64,000 bases of DNA from Actinomadura pelletieri DSM 43383 (GTDB lineage Bacteria; Actinomycetota; Actinomycetes; Streptosporangiales; Streptosporangiaceae). The notes under the pieces are model-generated. The model did not search any database. It was given only the letters and a program-made list of their open reading frames with translations, and was not told the origin of the DNA. The stretch is from contig NZ_RBWU01000005.1 in the NCBI RefSeq assembly GCF_003634705.1, positions 682,001 to 746,000 of the forward strand, read 5' to 3'. Below, in pieces: positions 56,708-64,000 of this stretch (positions are counted from its first letter, which is position 1; every line of letters starts with the position of its first letter). The position numbers and the translations under genes were made by a program.

Positions 56708-59083
56708 TCAGGGCGCCAGCGGAAGCTCGAACCAGACGGCCTTGCCGTCGGACGTGGGCCGGGCGCCCCAGCGGCTCGCGAGCTGGTCGACGAGGTAGAG
56801 GCCGCGCCCGCCCTCGTCGGTCTCCCCGGCGCTGCGGATGCGCGGCAGCCGCATGTCGGAGTCGAACACCTCGACCCAGATCGCGTCGGCGCCGCGGCGG
56901 AGCCGGAGCCGGAACTCCTTGGTCGGCGGCTCGCGGCGGCCGAGTTCGGCACCGAGGTTCCAGTCGTCCTCGTCGAAGGCGCCGCCGTCGAACGATCCGC
57001 CGTCGAAGGAGTCGGCGCCGAACGAACCCCGGTCGTAGGGGGCGGCGTCGAGGGTGCCGTTGCCGAAGTCGGTGTTGAACTGGACGGGCGGCGGCGCGCT
57101 CAGCGGTTCCCCGCCGCGTCCCGGCGTCCCGGCGGCGACCGGGACGACCATCTCGTGCCGTGGCGCGGGCGTCGCCGTCGCGTGCAGCACGACGTTCGTG
57201 ACGACCTCGGAGACGAGCAGGCACGCGAGTTCGGACTGCTCGTCCAGCATCCCCCAGGACGCGAACGCGTCGGCGGCCATCCGCCGGGCCTCCGACACCA
57301 TGATCGGTTCGGCGGTGAAGGTGCGTTCCTCGACGGCGAGCTCGTCCCCGGCGGTGCGGATCACGACGATCGCGACATCGTCGTCGATGTCACCGGGCAC
57401 GGCCTCGTAGGCGGCGTTGGCGATCGCCTCGACCCCGCCGCGGGCGACCTTCGCGACGGCGGCGCGGACCAGCTCCCGGGACTCCTCGCGGGTGTAGTGG
57501 TCGCCGTCGTCCTTGGGCCTGCGGTCGATGAGGCCGTCGGTGTACAGGACGAGGGTGGAGCCGGGTTTCAGCTCCGTCGACTCCTCGTTGAAGAGGATCT
57601 CGCCGCCGAGCCCCGGGCCGCGCAGGCCGAGCATGCCGCCCTCGCTCTCGAACGGCAGCTCGTCGACCTGACCGTCGACGACCAGCAGCGGCGGGTCGTG
57701 CCCGGCGTTGGCGAACTCCAGCACCCGTGACCACGCGTCGTACACGAAGTAGGTACAGGACACCAGCGGCGGACGGACGAGGTCGTCGCTGTTCCAGCCG
57801 GACCGCATCCGTTCGGGCCGCGTCATCGTGCGGACCCACTCGTCCAGCTTGCGGAGGATGTCGGCGGGCGGTTTGTCGTCCTGCGCGAAGGCGCGCAGCG
57901 CGGCGCGGAGCTGGCCCATCACGGCGGCGGCGCGGGCGCCGCGGCCCTCGACGTCGCCGATGACGAGCCCGACACGGCCCGCCGACAGCGGGATCACGTC
58001 GTACCAGTCGCCGCCGACCTGGGTCTGGATGCCGTGCCCGTGCGACTCCAGCGGGCGGGCCGGCTCGTACCGCCACGCGATCTGGAGGCCGTCCAGACGG
58101 GGCGGCCGGTCGCCGGGCAGCAGATGCTTCTGGAAGGCGAGCGCGGTGTCGCGCTCCTCCTCGAACAGCAGCGCGTTGTCGACGGCGAGCGCGACGCGGC
58201 TGGCGATGGCGCCGAGCAGGTCGCGGTCGAAGCCGTCGTAGTGCGGGTCGGGCCGCTTGGACAGGTTCGACAGGGCGAGGCTCATCACGCCGAGCAGCTC
58301 ACCGCGCACCAGCAGCGGCGCGGAGATCACCGAGGTGACGCCCATGGAGTCGCCGAGCCGCTGGGTCGACTCGTTCGGCGCGGCGAACCGGTGTTGGATC
58401 ATGTCCTCGACGAGGACGGCGTCGCGCCGGTTCATCGCCTTCTCGCTGGGATGCCCCGGCGGGTAGGACACGGGCTCGCCGACCTCGGCCCAGGTGCCGG
58501 GCGGCGGTTCCCAGCCGCCCGCGTGCCGCGACACCCGCCGGTAGAGCCGGTCGCCGCTGTACAGGTCGATGAAGCAGTGGTCGGCGAACTGCGGGACGAG
58601 CGTGTCGGCCACCCGCCGCAGCGTGCTCTCCAGCTCCAGGGACCCGGCGAGCCGCTCCCCGATGCGCTCCATCAGGCCGTAGCGGTCCTGTTCGCGCTGG
58701 TTGGAGCGGAGCGCCTCGCGGGCGAAGATGACGACGCCGTCGACCGCGCCGGACGGGTGGCGCAACGGCACGGCGTGGGCGCGGGTGTAGACGGTGGTGC
58801 CGTCCACGCGCAGGTTGCAGAACGTGCCCTCCCACACGCCGCCCTTGAGGACGTGCCGGGCGAGTTCGGTGGCCTGCTCGTGGTCCTCCTCGGCGATGCC
58901 GAGGGAGAGGATGGAGTGGCCGATGATCTCGTCGCCGCCGAACCCGAAGAGCTGGCGGGCGAAGGCGTTGCCGTAGATGACGTTGCTGAAGCGGTCGCAG
59001 ACGATGACCGCCATCTCCATCTGGTTGAGGACGGTCTCGGGTGGCAGATGCGCCTCGTCGGGCGCTTCCCCCCAGTGGTTCAT
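56708..59083 (-). CDS. PAS-GAF-SpoIIE phosphatase-HATPase sensor protein
   Basis: A 791-aa signalling protein. The order is a PAS domain (~18-130; NQMEMAVIVCDRFSNVIYGN), a GAF domain (~150-310), a SpoIIE/PP2C phosphatase (~330-550; QVGGDWYDVIPL, GDVEGRG, ANAGHDPPLLVV, LYTDGLIDRR, DDDVAIVVI) and a histidine-kinase-type ATPase of anti-sigma kind (~570-791; LLVSEVVTNVVLHA, GGRGLYLVDQLASRWG). It combines both opposing activities of partner switching, phosphatase and kinase. A short repeat (SFDGGSFDGGAFDED, ~690-704) lies inside the ATPase. ATG 59083 replaces upstream in-frame starts that lack family similarity. Confidence 0.92.
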   Translation of the reverse strand: MNHWGEAPDEAHLPPETVLNQMEMAVIVCDRFSNVIYGNAFARQLFGFGGDEIIGHSILSLGIAEEDHEQATELARHVLKGGVWEGTFCNLRVDGTTVYTRAHAVPLRHPSGAVDGVVIFAREALRSNQREQDRYGLMERIGERLAGSLELESTLRRVADTLVPQFADHCFIDLYSGDRLYRRVSRHAGGWEPPPGTWAEVGEPVSYPPGHPSEKAMNRRDAVLVEDMIQHRFAAPNESTQRLGDSMGVTSVISAPLLVRGELLGVMSLALSNLSKRPDPHYDGFDRDLLGAIASRVALAVDNALLFEEERDTALAFQKHLLPGDRPPRLDGLQIAWRYEPARPLESHGHGIQTQVGGDWYDVIPLSAGRVGLVIGDVEGRGARAAAVMGQLRAALRAFAQDDKPPADILRKLDEWVRTMTRPERMRSGWNSDDLVRPPLVSCTYFVYDAWSRVLEFANAGHDPPLLVVDGQVDELPFESEGGMLGLRGPGLGGEILFNEESTELKPGSTLVLYTDGLIDRRPKDDGDHYTREESRELVRAAVAKVARGGVEAIANAAYEAVPGDIDDDVAIVVIRTAGDELAVEERTFTAEPIMVSEARRMAADAFASWGMLDEQSELACLLVSEVVTNVVLHATATPAPRHEMVVPVAAGTPGRGGEPLSAPPPVQFNTDFGNGTLDAAPYDRGSFGADSFDGGSFDGGAFDEDDWNLGAELGRREPPTKEFRLRLRRGADAIWVEVFDSDMRLPRIRSAGETDEGGRGLYLVDQLASRWGARPTSDGKAVWFELPLAP

Positions 59084-59407
59084 GTCCCCATCCCGATACC
59101 CTGACCAAGCCGTCCGGCGACCGCGTCGTCCGGGCGCGGCCACCCACCGCCGCCCCGCCCGACGGTCACCCGGTGTCGCGGCACGGGCGCCGCGCGAACC
59201 TCTCCCGTCGTATTGAACGACGAACCCGCCACGGGGGTGCGCTCGAACGGCCCGCCACTGTGGAGATCTTCGGTATAGACCGTCGAGACCGCACCCCGTA
59301 CATGACCCCGTACGCAGGCAGCCCGGACGAACACTCCCCGTGCATGGGCACCTCGGACAAAGGCACCCGGACCCGTACGCACCCCCGTAGCACGCACGCC
59401 GATCGTG
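59084..59407. other. Intergenic region without recognisable gene
   Basis: About 320 bases between the tandem minus-strand SpoIIE and DtxR genes. Long open frames on both strands look like shadows: an Arg/Ala/Gly-rich frame on the minus strand shows loose repeats but no ribosome-binding site or family. I see no RNA gene or terminator that stands out. Confidence 0.5.
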
Positions 59408-60109
59408 TCAGCGCCTGCTGACGAAAACGTGTTCGGCGATGTCGCGCGGCAGTTCCGTCGCGGGACTGTCGGCATCGTCGTCACTGATCACCTGCACCCC
59501 GTCATCGGTCGCCCGAAGCGTCACCTCTCGTCCCGGTTGTATCCCTATTTGCTTGAGTCTAAGCATCAGGTCGCTGTCGCTCTGCACCTGCTCGCTGATC
59601 CGTCGGATCACCGCTCCCGCGCCACCGGGGGTGGCCACGACGGTCATCACCGACAGCGGACCCGAATCGGCGTAGGCGCCGCGTCCGCCCAGCTCGTCCA
59701 GGCCGGGAATCGGGTTTCCGTGCGGGCAGGTCGTCGGATTGTCCAGCAGCGCGACGAGGCGGCGTTCCACGTCCTCGGACATGACGTGCTCCCACCGGCA
59801 CGCCTCGATGTGGACGTCTTCCCAGGGCAGCCCGATCACGTTGACCAGGAGACACTCGGCGAGCCTGTGCTTGCGCATGACGCGCGTGGCCAGACCGCGA
59901 CCGTTCTCGGTCAATTCCAGATGCCGATCGCCCTCGACCCGTAGGAGACCGTCGCGCTCCATCCGCGCGACCGTCTGGCTCACCGTCGGGCCGCTCTGGG
60001 AGAGCCGCTCCGCGATGCGCGCGCGGAGGGGAACGATCCCCTCCTCTTCAAGCTCGAAAACCGTCCGGAGGTACATCTCCGTGGTATCGATCAGGCCGTG
60101 TGAGGTCAC
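59408..60109 (-). CDS. DtxR/IdeR-family metal-dependent repressor
   Basis: A 233-aa metal-dependent regulator. N-terminal winged helix (IDTTEMYLRTVFELEEEGIV, SQSGPTVSQTVARMERDGLL) with the first-site methionine in MYLRT; metal ligands of the ancillary site in EACRWEHVMSEDVERRLVAL (cysteine, glutamate, histidine, ~98-107) as in IdeR; and a C-terminal SH3-like domain. GTG 60109 is preferred because GGAGG sits 5 bases before it; the GTG at 60121 overlaps that site. It is the natural candidate for binding the iron box at 22487-22505; MntR-like manganese control is less likely given the iron-type ligands. Confidence 0.92.
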   Translation of the reverse strand: MTSHGLIDTTEMYLRTVFELEEEGIVPLRARIAERLSQSGPTVSQTVARMERDGLLRVEGDRHLELTENGRGLATRVMRKHRLAECLLVNVIGLPWEDVHIEACRWEHVMSEDVERRLVALLDNPTTCPHGNPIPGLDELGGRGAYADSGPLSVMTVVATPGGAGAVIRRISEQVQSDSDLMLRLKQIGIQPGREVTLRATDDGVQVISDDDADSPATELPRDIAEHVFVSRR

Positions 60110-60207
60110 AGCTCCCTCCACTCTTATGGGCAGGAGTCTACTTGCTCGGACCTCGCGTCGCCGGGCCCAGCGAATATCCCCCTGAAGCTGGGTAGGGACA
60201 ACGAACG

Positions 60208-60861
60208 ATGAGCGCGAAAACTTCCCAAAGCGCCGAGTTTTTCCTGCCCGACACCCTCGAAAAACGAGGCGACCTGGACGAGCTGCGCCACGCGGCGGCC
60301 GGATGCCGGGGCTGTGGCTTGTACGAGAACGCCACCCAGACCATCTTCGGCGAGGGCTCTCCAGGCGGACGAGTCATGTTCGTCGGCGAGCAGCCCGGCG
60401 ACCAGGAGGACCGTAAGGGACATCCGTTCGTCGGCCCGGCCGGACGGATCCTCGACCGGGCACTGGAGGAGGCGGGCATCGAGCGCGGCGACGTGTACGT
60501 CACCAACGCCGTCAAGCACTTCAAGTTCAAGCGGCGGGAAGGCGGGAAGCGGCGCATCCACGAATCGCCGAGCGCGGGCGAGATCCGCGCGTGCCGTCCC
60601 TGGCTGGCGGCGGAGCTGCGGCTGCTCGACCCGGACGTGGTGGTGACGCTGGGCGCCACGGCGGGCAAGGCGCTGCTCGGGCCGTCATTCCGCGTGACCA
60701 AGGAGCGTGGACGGCTGCTCGACCTTCCGGATCAGGAGACGTCCGACGCACGGGTCGTCGCGACGATCCATCCGTCCGCCGTACTGCGGGCCGAGGACCG
60801 GGACGCGATGTACGCCGGTTTCCTCGACGACCTCAAGGTCGTCGCCGCGGCCCTTCGCTGA
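60208..60861 (+). CDS. udgX: UdgX-type uracil-DNA glycosylase
   Basis: A 217-aa iron-sulfur uracil-DNA glycosylase related to family 4. The active-site block is FVGEQPGDQEDRKGHPFVGP (~58-77), and the UdgX signature KRRIH lies at 114-118. In characterised UdgX the histidine of KRRIH (here H118) attacks the abasic sugar and stays covalently linked to DNA. Cysteines C33, C36 and C129 fit the iron-sulfur cluster; a histidine (H104 in VKHFKF) stands where canonical family-4 enzymes have the fourth cysteine. It is divergent from the DtxR gene and converges on an MFS gene across a tandem repeat. Confidence 0.92.
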   Translation: MSAKTSQSAEFFLPDTLEKRGDLDELRHAAAGCRGCGLYENATQTIFGEGSPGGRVMFVGEQPGDQEDRKGHPFVGPAGRILDRALEEAGIERGDVYVTNAVKHFKFKRREGGKRRIHESPSAGEIRACRPWLAAELRLLDPDVVVTLGATAGKALLGPSFRVTKERGRLLDLPDQETSDARVVATIHPSAVLRAEDRDAMYAGFLDDLKVVAAALR

Positions 60862-60930
60862 CTCTCACCTCCCCTCGCTGACTCCTACCTCCCCTCGCTG
60901 ACTCTCACCTCCCTTCGCTGACTCTTACTT
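60851..60930. repeat. Four 20-bp tandem repeats spanning the stops of two convergent genes
   Basis: Four 20-base units of the form CCCYTCGCTGACTCYYACYT follow each other without gaps (60851-60870, 60871-60890, 60891-60910, 60911-60930). The first contains the udgX stop codon (60859-60861); the last contains the stop codon of the minus-strand MFS gene (60925-60927). Each unit repeats the TGA seen at the udgX end, so the array seems to have grown from the gene end. Confidence 0.85.
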
Positions 60931-62286
60931 CGTCACCCGTACCGGTTCGGCCTGCACCGGTTCGGCGGTGCGCGTGTCGTAGCGCAACAGCGCCGGAACG
61001 GCGAACCCGACCAGCACGACCAGGACCGCGCAGGCCAGTCCGCCGCCCACCCAGGACGCGGTGACACCGGTGACGCTCGCGGTCGCACCGGCCCGGACGT
61101 CCCCCAGCCTCGGACCGCCCGCGACGACGACGGTGAAGACGCCCTGGAGGCGGCCGCGCATCTCGTCCGGCGCGTACGTCTGGAGCATCGACTGGCGGAA
61201 CACCGCCGACACCAGGTCGGCCGCGCCGCCGACGGCGAGCAGCGCCAGCGCGAGCCACAGGTGTCCGGTCAGCCCGGCGGCGGCCACCGCGAGACCCCAG
61301 ATCGCGATGGACACGATCAGCGCGATCCCCTGCCGGTGGACGCGCCCGATCCATCCGGACGACAGCCCGCCGAGGAACGCGCCGACGGCGATGGCGGCGA
61401 ACAGGTATCCGACCGCCTCCTCACCGCCGAAACGGGTCTCGGCGACCTCGGGGAACAGCGCGCGCGGCATCGCGATCCCCATCGCGATGATGTCCACGAC
61501 GAACGACATCATCAGGACCGGCTGCCCCACCAGGAAGCGCAGGCCGATGAGCACCGACCGCATTCCCGGGGCCCCGACGACGTCGTGGAGCGGCGGCATC
61601 GCGGGCAGGCGCACCGCCGCGTAGAGCGCGACCGTGAACAGGACGGCGTCCACCGCGTACGCCGCGCCGTATCCCCAGTGGACGAGGATCACGCCCGCGA
61701 ACAGGGGGCCGGCCAGTCCGCCGCCCTGGAGGACGGTGAAGTTGAGCGTGTTGGCAGCCGGCACGAGCGGCGCCTCGATCAGCCGCGGGATGATCGCGCT
61801 GCGGGCGGGCGAGGACACCGCGAACCCGATGGACTGGATCGCCACCACCGCCATGATCAGGCCGAGGCTCTCGATGCCGAGCGCCGCCTGGAGGAACAGC
61901 AGCAGGGTCGCGGCCCACGTGACACAGGACGCGATGAGCAGCAGCCTGCGCCGGTCCATGTGGTCGGCGATCGCGCCGCCCCACAGCCCGAACACGATCA
62001 GCGGGACGAGGCCGGCCACGCCGAGCGCGCCCACCCAGAACGACGACCCGGTCATGTCGTACACCTGGACCGGAACGGCGACGGCGGTGACCTGGTACCC
62101 GATGAACGACACGCCCTGCCCGACCCACAGCCGCCGGTACGCCGGCTGCGCCAGCGGCCGGGTGTCGATCGCCAGCCGCCGCAGCCCGCCGCTCCGGTTC
62201 CGCCGTTCTCGTCGGTTCTGCCGTTTTCGCCGTCTTCGGGGGGTGTCAGTAGCGTCCTGGGGGGTTGACTGCTGTTCCTGCGTCAC
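60925..62286 (-). CDS. MFS transporter (enterobactin exporter-like)
   Basis: A 453-aa major facilitator with 12 helices after a long Arg/Gln-rich cytoplasmic N-terminus (RRRRKRQNRRERRNRSGG, ~20-38). YRRLWVGQGVSFIGYQVTAV (~51-70), GLWGGAIADHMDRRRLLLIA and FAVSSPARSAIIPRLI identify the MFS_3/EntS-like group. GTG 62286 overlaps the pdxH stop (GTGA), so it is coupled to pdxH. The substrate is unknown; EntS-like proteins export siderophores or drugs, and an iron link is only a possibility. Confidence 0.86.
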   Translation of the reverse strand: MTQEQQSTPQDATDTPRRRRKRQNRRERRNRSGGLRRLAIDTRPLAQPAYRRLWVGQGVSFIGYQVTAVAVPVQVYDMTGSSFWVGALGVAGLVPLIVFGLWGGAIADHMDRRRLLLIASCVTWAATLLLFLQAALGIESLGLIMAVVAIQSIGFAVSSPARSAIIPRLIEAPLVPAANTLNFTVLQGGGLAGPLFAGVILVHWGYGAAYAVDAVLFTVALYAAVRLPAMPPLHDVVGAPGMRSVLIGLRFLVGQPVLMMSFVVDIIAMGIAMPRALFPEVAETRFGGEEAVGYLFAAIAVGAFLGGLSSGWIGRVHRQGIALIVSIAIWGLAVAAAGLTGHLWLALALLAVGGAADLVSAVFRQSMLQTYAPDEMRGRLQGVFTVVVAGGPRLGDVRAGATASVTGVTASWVGGGLACAVLVVLVGFAVPALLRYDTRTAEPVQAEPVRVTK

Positions 62287-62996
62287 GGAGACAGTCTCTC
62301 CACCACCCATTCGTCCGTGTTCTCCCGGGTCACCCGGCGGTACCGGATCCGGTCGTGGAGGCGGTCGCGGCGGCCCTGCCAGAACTCGACCGACTCGGGG
62401 ACCACGCGGTAGCCGCCCCAGAAGTCCGGCAGGGGGACGGCGCCCTCCAGCGGCGTCGCCGCGTCCGGTGGCTCCTCGGGCCAGCGTTCGGCCAGTTCCG
62501 CGAACCGCCGTTCGAGGACGTCCCGTCCGGTGATGACACCGGACTGCCGTTCGCTGGCCCACGCGCCTATTCGCGACCCGTGCGGCCGCGTCTGGAAATA
62601 CGCGGCGACCTCGTCCCGGGTCAGTTCGACCACCGGCCCGGCGACCCGGACCTGGCGGTGCATCGCGTGCCAGGGGAACACCAGCGCGGCCCGCGGGTTC
62701 TCCGCGAGTTCACGGCCCTTCTGGGACGTCAGGTTCGTGAAGAAACGGAACCCTCGCGGCCCGTATCCCTTCAACAGGACCGTCCGGGCGCTCGGAACGC
62801 CGTCGGCGGACGCCGTGGCGAGCACCATCGCGTTCGGCTCCGGCAGGCCGAACGCGTGCACGTCGGCGAACCAGGCGGCGAACAACGCGAACGGGTCGGC
62901 GGGGAGGGAGCGTTCCGACAGTTCGCCGCCCTCGTAGGAACTGCGGAGCCGCGCGGGGTCGGGCTTTGGGGATTCCACAGCGTCTGAGCCTCTCAC
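62283..62996 (-). CDS. pdxH: Pyridoxamine 5'-phosphate oxidase
   Basis: A 237-aa FMN enzyme that makes pyridoxal 5'-phosphate from pyridoxine or pyridoxamine phosphate. Family blocks are EPNAMVLATASADGVPSART (~53-72), LLKGYGPRGFRFFTNLTSQK (~74-93), ALVFPWHAMHRQVRVAGPV (~103) and the C-terminal EFWQGRRDRLHDRIRYRR (~205-222). TTG 63011 and GTG 62996 are both in frame; neither has a strong ribosome-binding site, and GTG is favoured as the commoner codon. It is divergent from a citrate synthase gene, a conserved actinobacterial arrangement. Confidence 0.93.
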   Translation of the reverse strand: MRGSDAVESPKPDPARLRSSYEGGELSERSLPADPFALFAAWFADVHAFGLPEPNAMVLATASADGVPSARTVLLKGYGPRGFRFFTNLTSQKGRELAENPRAALVFPWHAMHRQVRVAGPVVELTRDEVAAYFQTRPHGSRIGAWASERQSGVITGRDVLERRFAELAERWPEEPPDAATPLEGAVPLPDFWGGYRVVPESVEFWQGRRDRLHDRIRYRRVTRENTDEWVVERLSP

Positions 62997-63106
62997 CTGG
63001 CCGTTGTGCAACTCGCACGCACCCTGGGTACTGGACGGTAAAGCCGACAGGGTTCAATGGCACGGCACCGCCTTATCACTCCTGGAGACGAAAGGCAGGA
63101 CGAAAC

Positions 63107-64000
63107 ATGTCCGACTTCAAACCCGGGCTCGAGGGGGTCGTCGCCTTCGAGACCGAGATCGCCGAACCGGACAAGGAGGGCGGCGCCCTCCGGTACCGGG
63201 GAGTCGATATCGAGGAACTCGTCGGCAGCGTCTCCTTCGGCGACGCCTGGGGACTCCTCGTCGACGACAGCTTCGACCCGGGCCTCACCCCCGCCGAACC
63301 GCACATCCTGCCCGTCACGTCCGGTGACGTCCGGGTGGACGTGCAGAGCGCCCTCCCCACCCTCGCCCCCGCCTACGGGATGCGGCCGCTGCTCGACATC
63401 TCCGACGAGGAGGCCCGCGCCGACCTCGCCCGGGTGTCGGTGACGGCCCTGTCGTTCGTGGCGCAGTCGGCGCGCGGCATCGGCGTACCGATGGTCCCGC
63501 AGGACAAGATCGACGCGGCGACGACGATCACCGAGCGGTTCATGGTCCGGTGGCGCGGCGAGCCCGATCCGAAGCATGTCCAGGCCATCGACGCCTACTG
63601 GGTGTCGGCCGCCGAGCACGGGCTGAACGCCTCCACCTTCACCGCCCGCGTGATCGCCTCCACCGGCGCGGACGTGGCGGCCGCCATCTCCGGCGCGATC
63701 GGCGCCATGTCCGGCCCGCTGCACGGCGGCGCGCCCGCCCGGGTGCTGCCGATGATCGAGCGGGTGGAGCAGCTCGGCGACGCCCGCAAGGTCGTCACCG
63801 ACATCCTCGACTCCGGCGAACGGCTGATGGGCTTCGGGCACCGCGTGTACCGCGCCGAGGACCCGCGCGCCCGCGTCCTGCGCCGCACCGCCAAGGAACT
63901 GGGCGCGCCGCGCTTCGAGGCCGCCAAGGCGCTGGAGGACGCCGCCCTGGCCGTGCTGCGCGAACGCCGTCCGGACCGTCCGATCGAGACGAACGTGGAG
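63107..64000 (+). CDS. Citrate synthase (3' partial)
   Basis: The first 298 residues of a citrate synthase of the short actinobacterial type (citrate synthase 2), cut by the window edge. The start MSDFKPGLEGVVAFETEIAE follows AGGACG-like purines. The N-terminal YRGVDIEELV (~31), the catalytic-histidine region GAMSGPLHGGAPARV (~202; first active-site histidine) and FGHRVYRAEDPRARVL (~245; second histidine) are present; the third catalytic residue, an aspartate, lies beyond the edge. It condenses acetyl-CoA and oxaloacetate at the entry of the citric acid cycle. Neighbouring pdxH is the usual partner. Confidence 0.92.
   Translation, partial: MSDFKPGLEGVVAFETEIAEPDKEGGALRYRGVDIEELVGSVSFGDAWGLLVDDSFDPGLTPAEPHILPVTSGDVRVDVQSALPTLAPAYGMRPLLDISDEEARADLARVSVTALSFVAQSARGIGVPMVPQDKIDAATTITERFMVRWRGEPDPKHVQAIDAYWVSAAEHGLNASTFTARVIASTGADVAAAISGAIGAMSGPLHGGAPARVLPMIERVEQLGDARKVVTDILDSGERLMGFGHRVYRAEDPRARVLRRTAKELGAPRFEAAKALEDAALAVLRERRPDRPIETNVE

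Noticed and set aside
59080..59484. Minus-strand frame with loose RGA/VRG repeats resembling a pentapeptide-repeat protein
   Set aside because: It overlaps the DtxR gene end in another frame, has no ribosome-binding site and the repeats are not regular.
60851..60930. Tandem repeat as a possible CRISPR array
   Set aside because: Units are 20 bases and directly adjacent with no spacers, and no cas gene is near.
1..64000. tRNA, rRNA, insertion sequence, phage or integrative element
   Set aside because: I saw no cloverleaf-like sequence, transposase, integrase or terminal inverted repeats. A covariance-model scan would be needed to exclude a tRNA formally.

Overview
The window is a gene-dense stretch of a high-GC actinobacterial chromosome. 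GC-rich third positions, frequent GTG/TTG starts, many 4-base stop/start overlaps, and families such as DUF574 methyltransferases, SpoIIE phosphatases, UdgX, DUF2630, DUF6158, a LAL-type LuxR regulator and F420-type LLM oxidoreductases suggest a Streptosporangiales or Streptomyces-like actinomycete, perhaps Thermomonosporaceae/Actinomadura. That placement is inference. I see no rRNA, tRNA, insertion sequence, prophage, integrase or CRISPR array, and both ends cut through genes.

Layout. 1-7.5 kb: 5'-truncated SpoIIE phosphatase, small membrane protein, two divergent and structurally different prolyl-tRNA synthetases, an ABC-F ATPase and a DUF574 methyltransferase. 7.6-11.8 kb: a five-gene translationally coupled operon with three glycosyltransferase-like genes around two unrecognised genes (a basic 241-aa protein and a small Cys-rich protein). 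11.8-17.8 kb: YceI, VanW, DUF6158, a PAP2-lipid kinase fusion, a polysaccharide-type ABC exporter pair and a PEBP protein. 17.8-23.3 kb: a complete siderophore uptake operon (ATPase, two permeases, SIP reductase, lipoprotein) divergent from an AraC regulator across a DtxR/IdeR-type iron box; a DtxR-family regulator that could read it is encoded at 59.4-60.1 kb. 23.4-29.9 kb: KamA-type radical SAM enzyme, DUF4333 protein, plsX, a hairpin-rich spacer, argS, LLM oxidoreductase and DUF2630. 29.9-34.1 kb: a Lys/Ser/Thr/Ala-rich histone-H1-like protein, a catalytically incomplete aldehyde dehydrogenase, a full aldehyde dehydrogenase and deoC. 34.1-36.5 kb: YtrA-type GntR regulator with an ABC transporter. 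36.5-46.9 kb: IclR/acyl-CoA dehydrogenase pair, methyltransferase, LAL regulator, membrane protein, EEP hydrolase, MerR regulator, ArsR/AHSA1 pair. 47-51.7 kb: a likely catabolic cassette (cupin, MFS, zinc alcohol dehydrogenase, SDR, AraC regulator). 51.6-59.1 kb: thiolase, an MFS pump fused to a winged helix, small membrane proteins, an unusual methyltransferase-like protein and a PAS-GAF-SpoIIE-HATPase sensor phosphatase. 59.4-64 kb: DtxR regulator, udgX, MFS transporter, pdxH and the start of a citrate synthase.

Features that cut across genes. At least seven genes carry a TAnnnT hexamer exactly 6-7 bases before the start codon with no Shine-Dalgarno sequence, the geometry of leaderless transcripts. 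Short tandem repeats with 12-20 bp units sit at or just after the stop codon of four genes. The best candidates for undescribed biology are the coupled glycosyltransferase operon with its two unknown proteins, the histone-like gene with an inverted repeat covering its ribosome-binding site, and the structured plsX-argS spacer.
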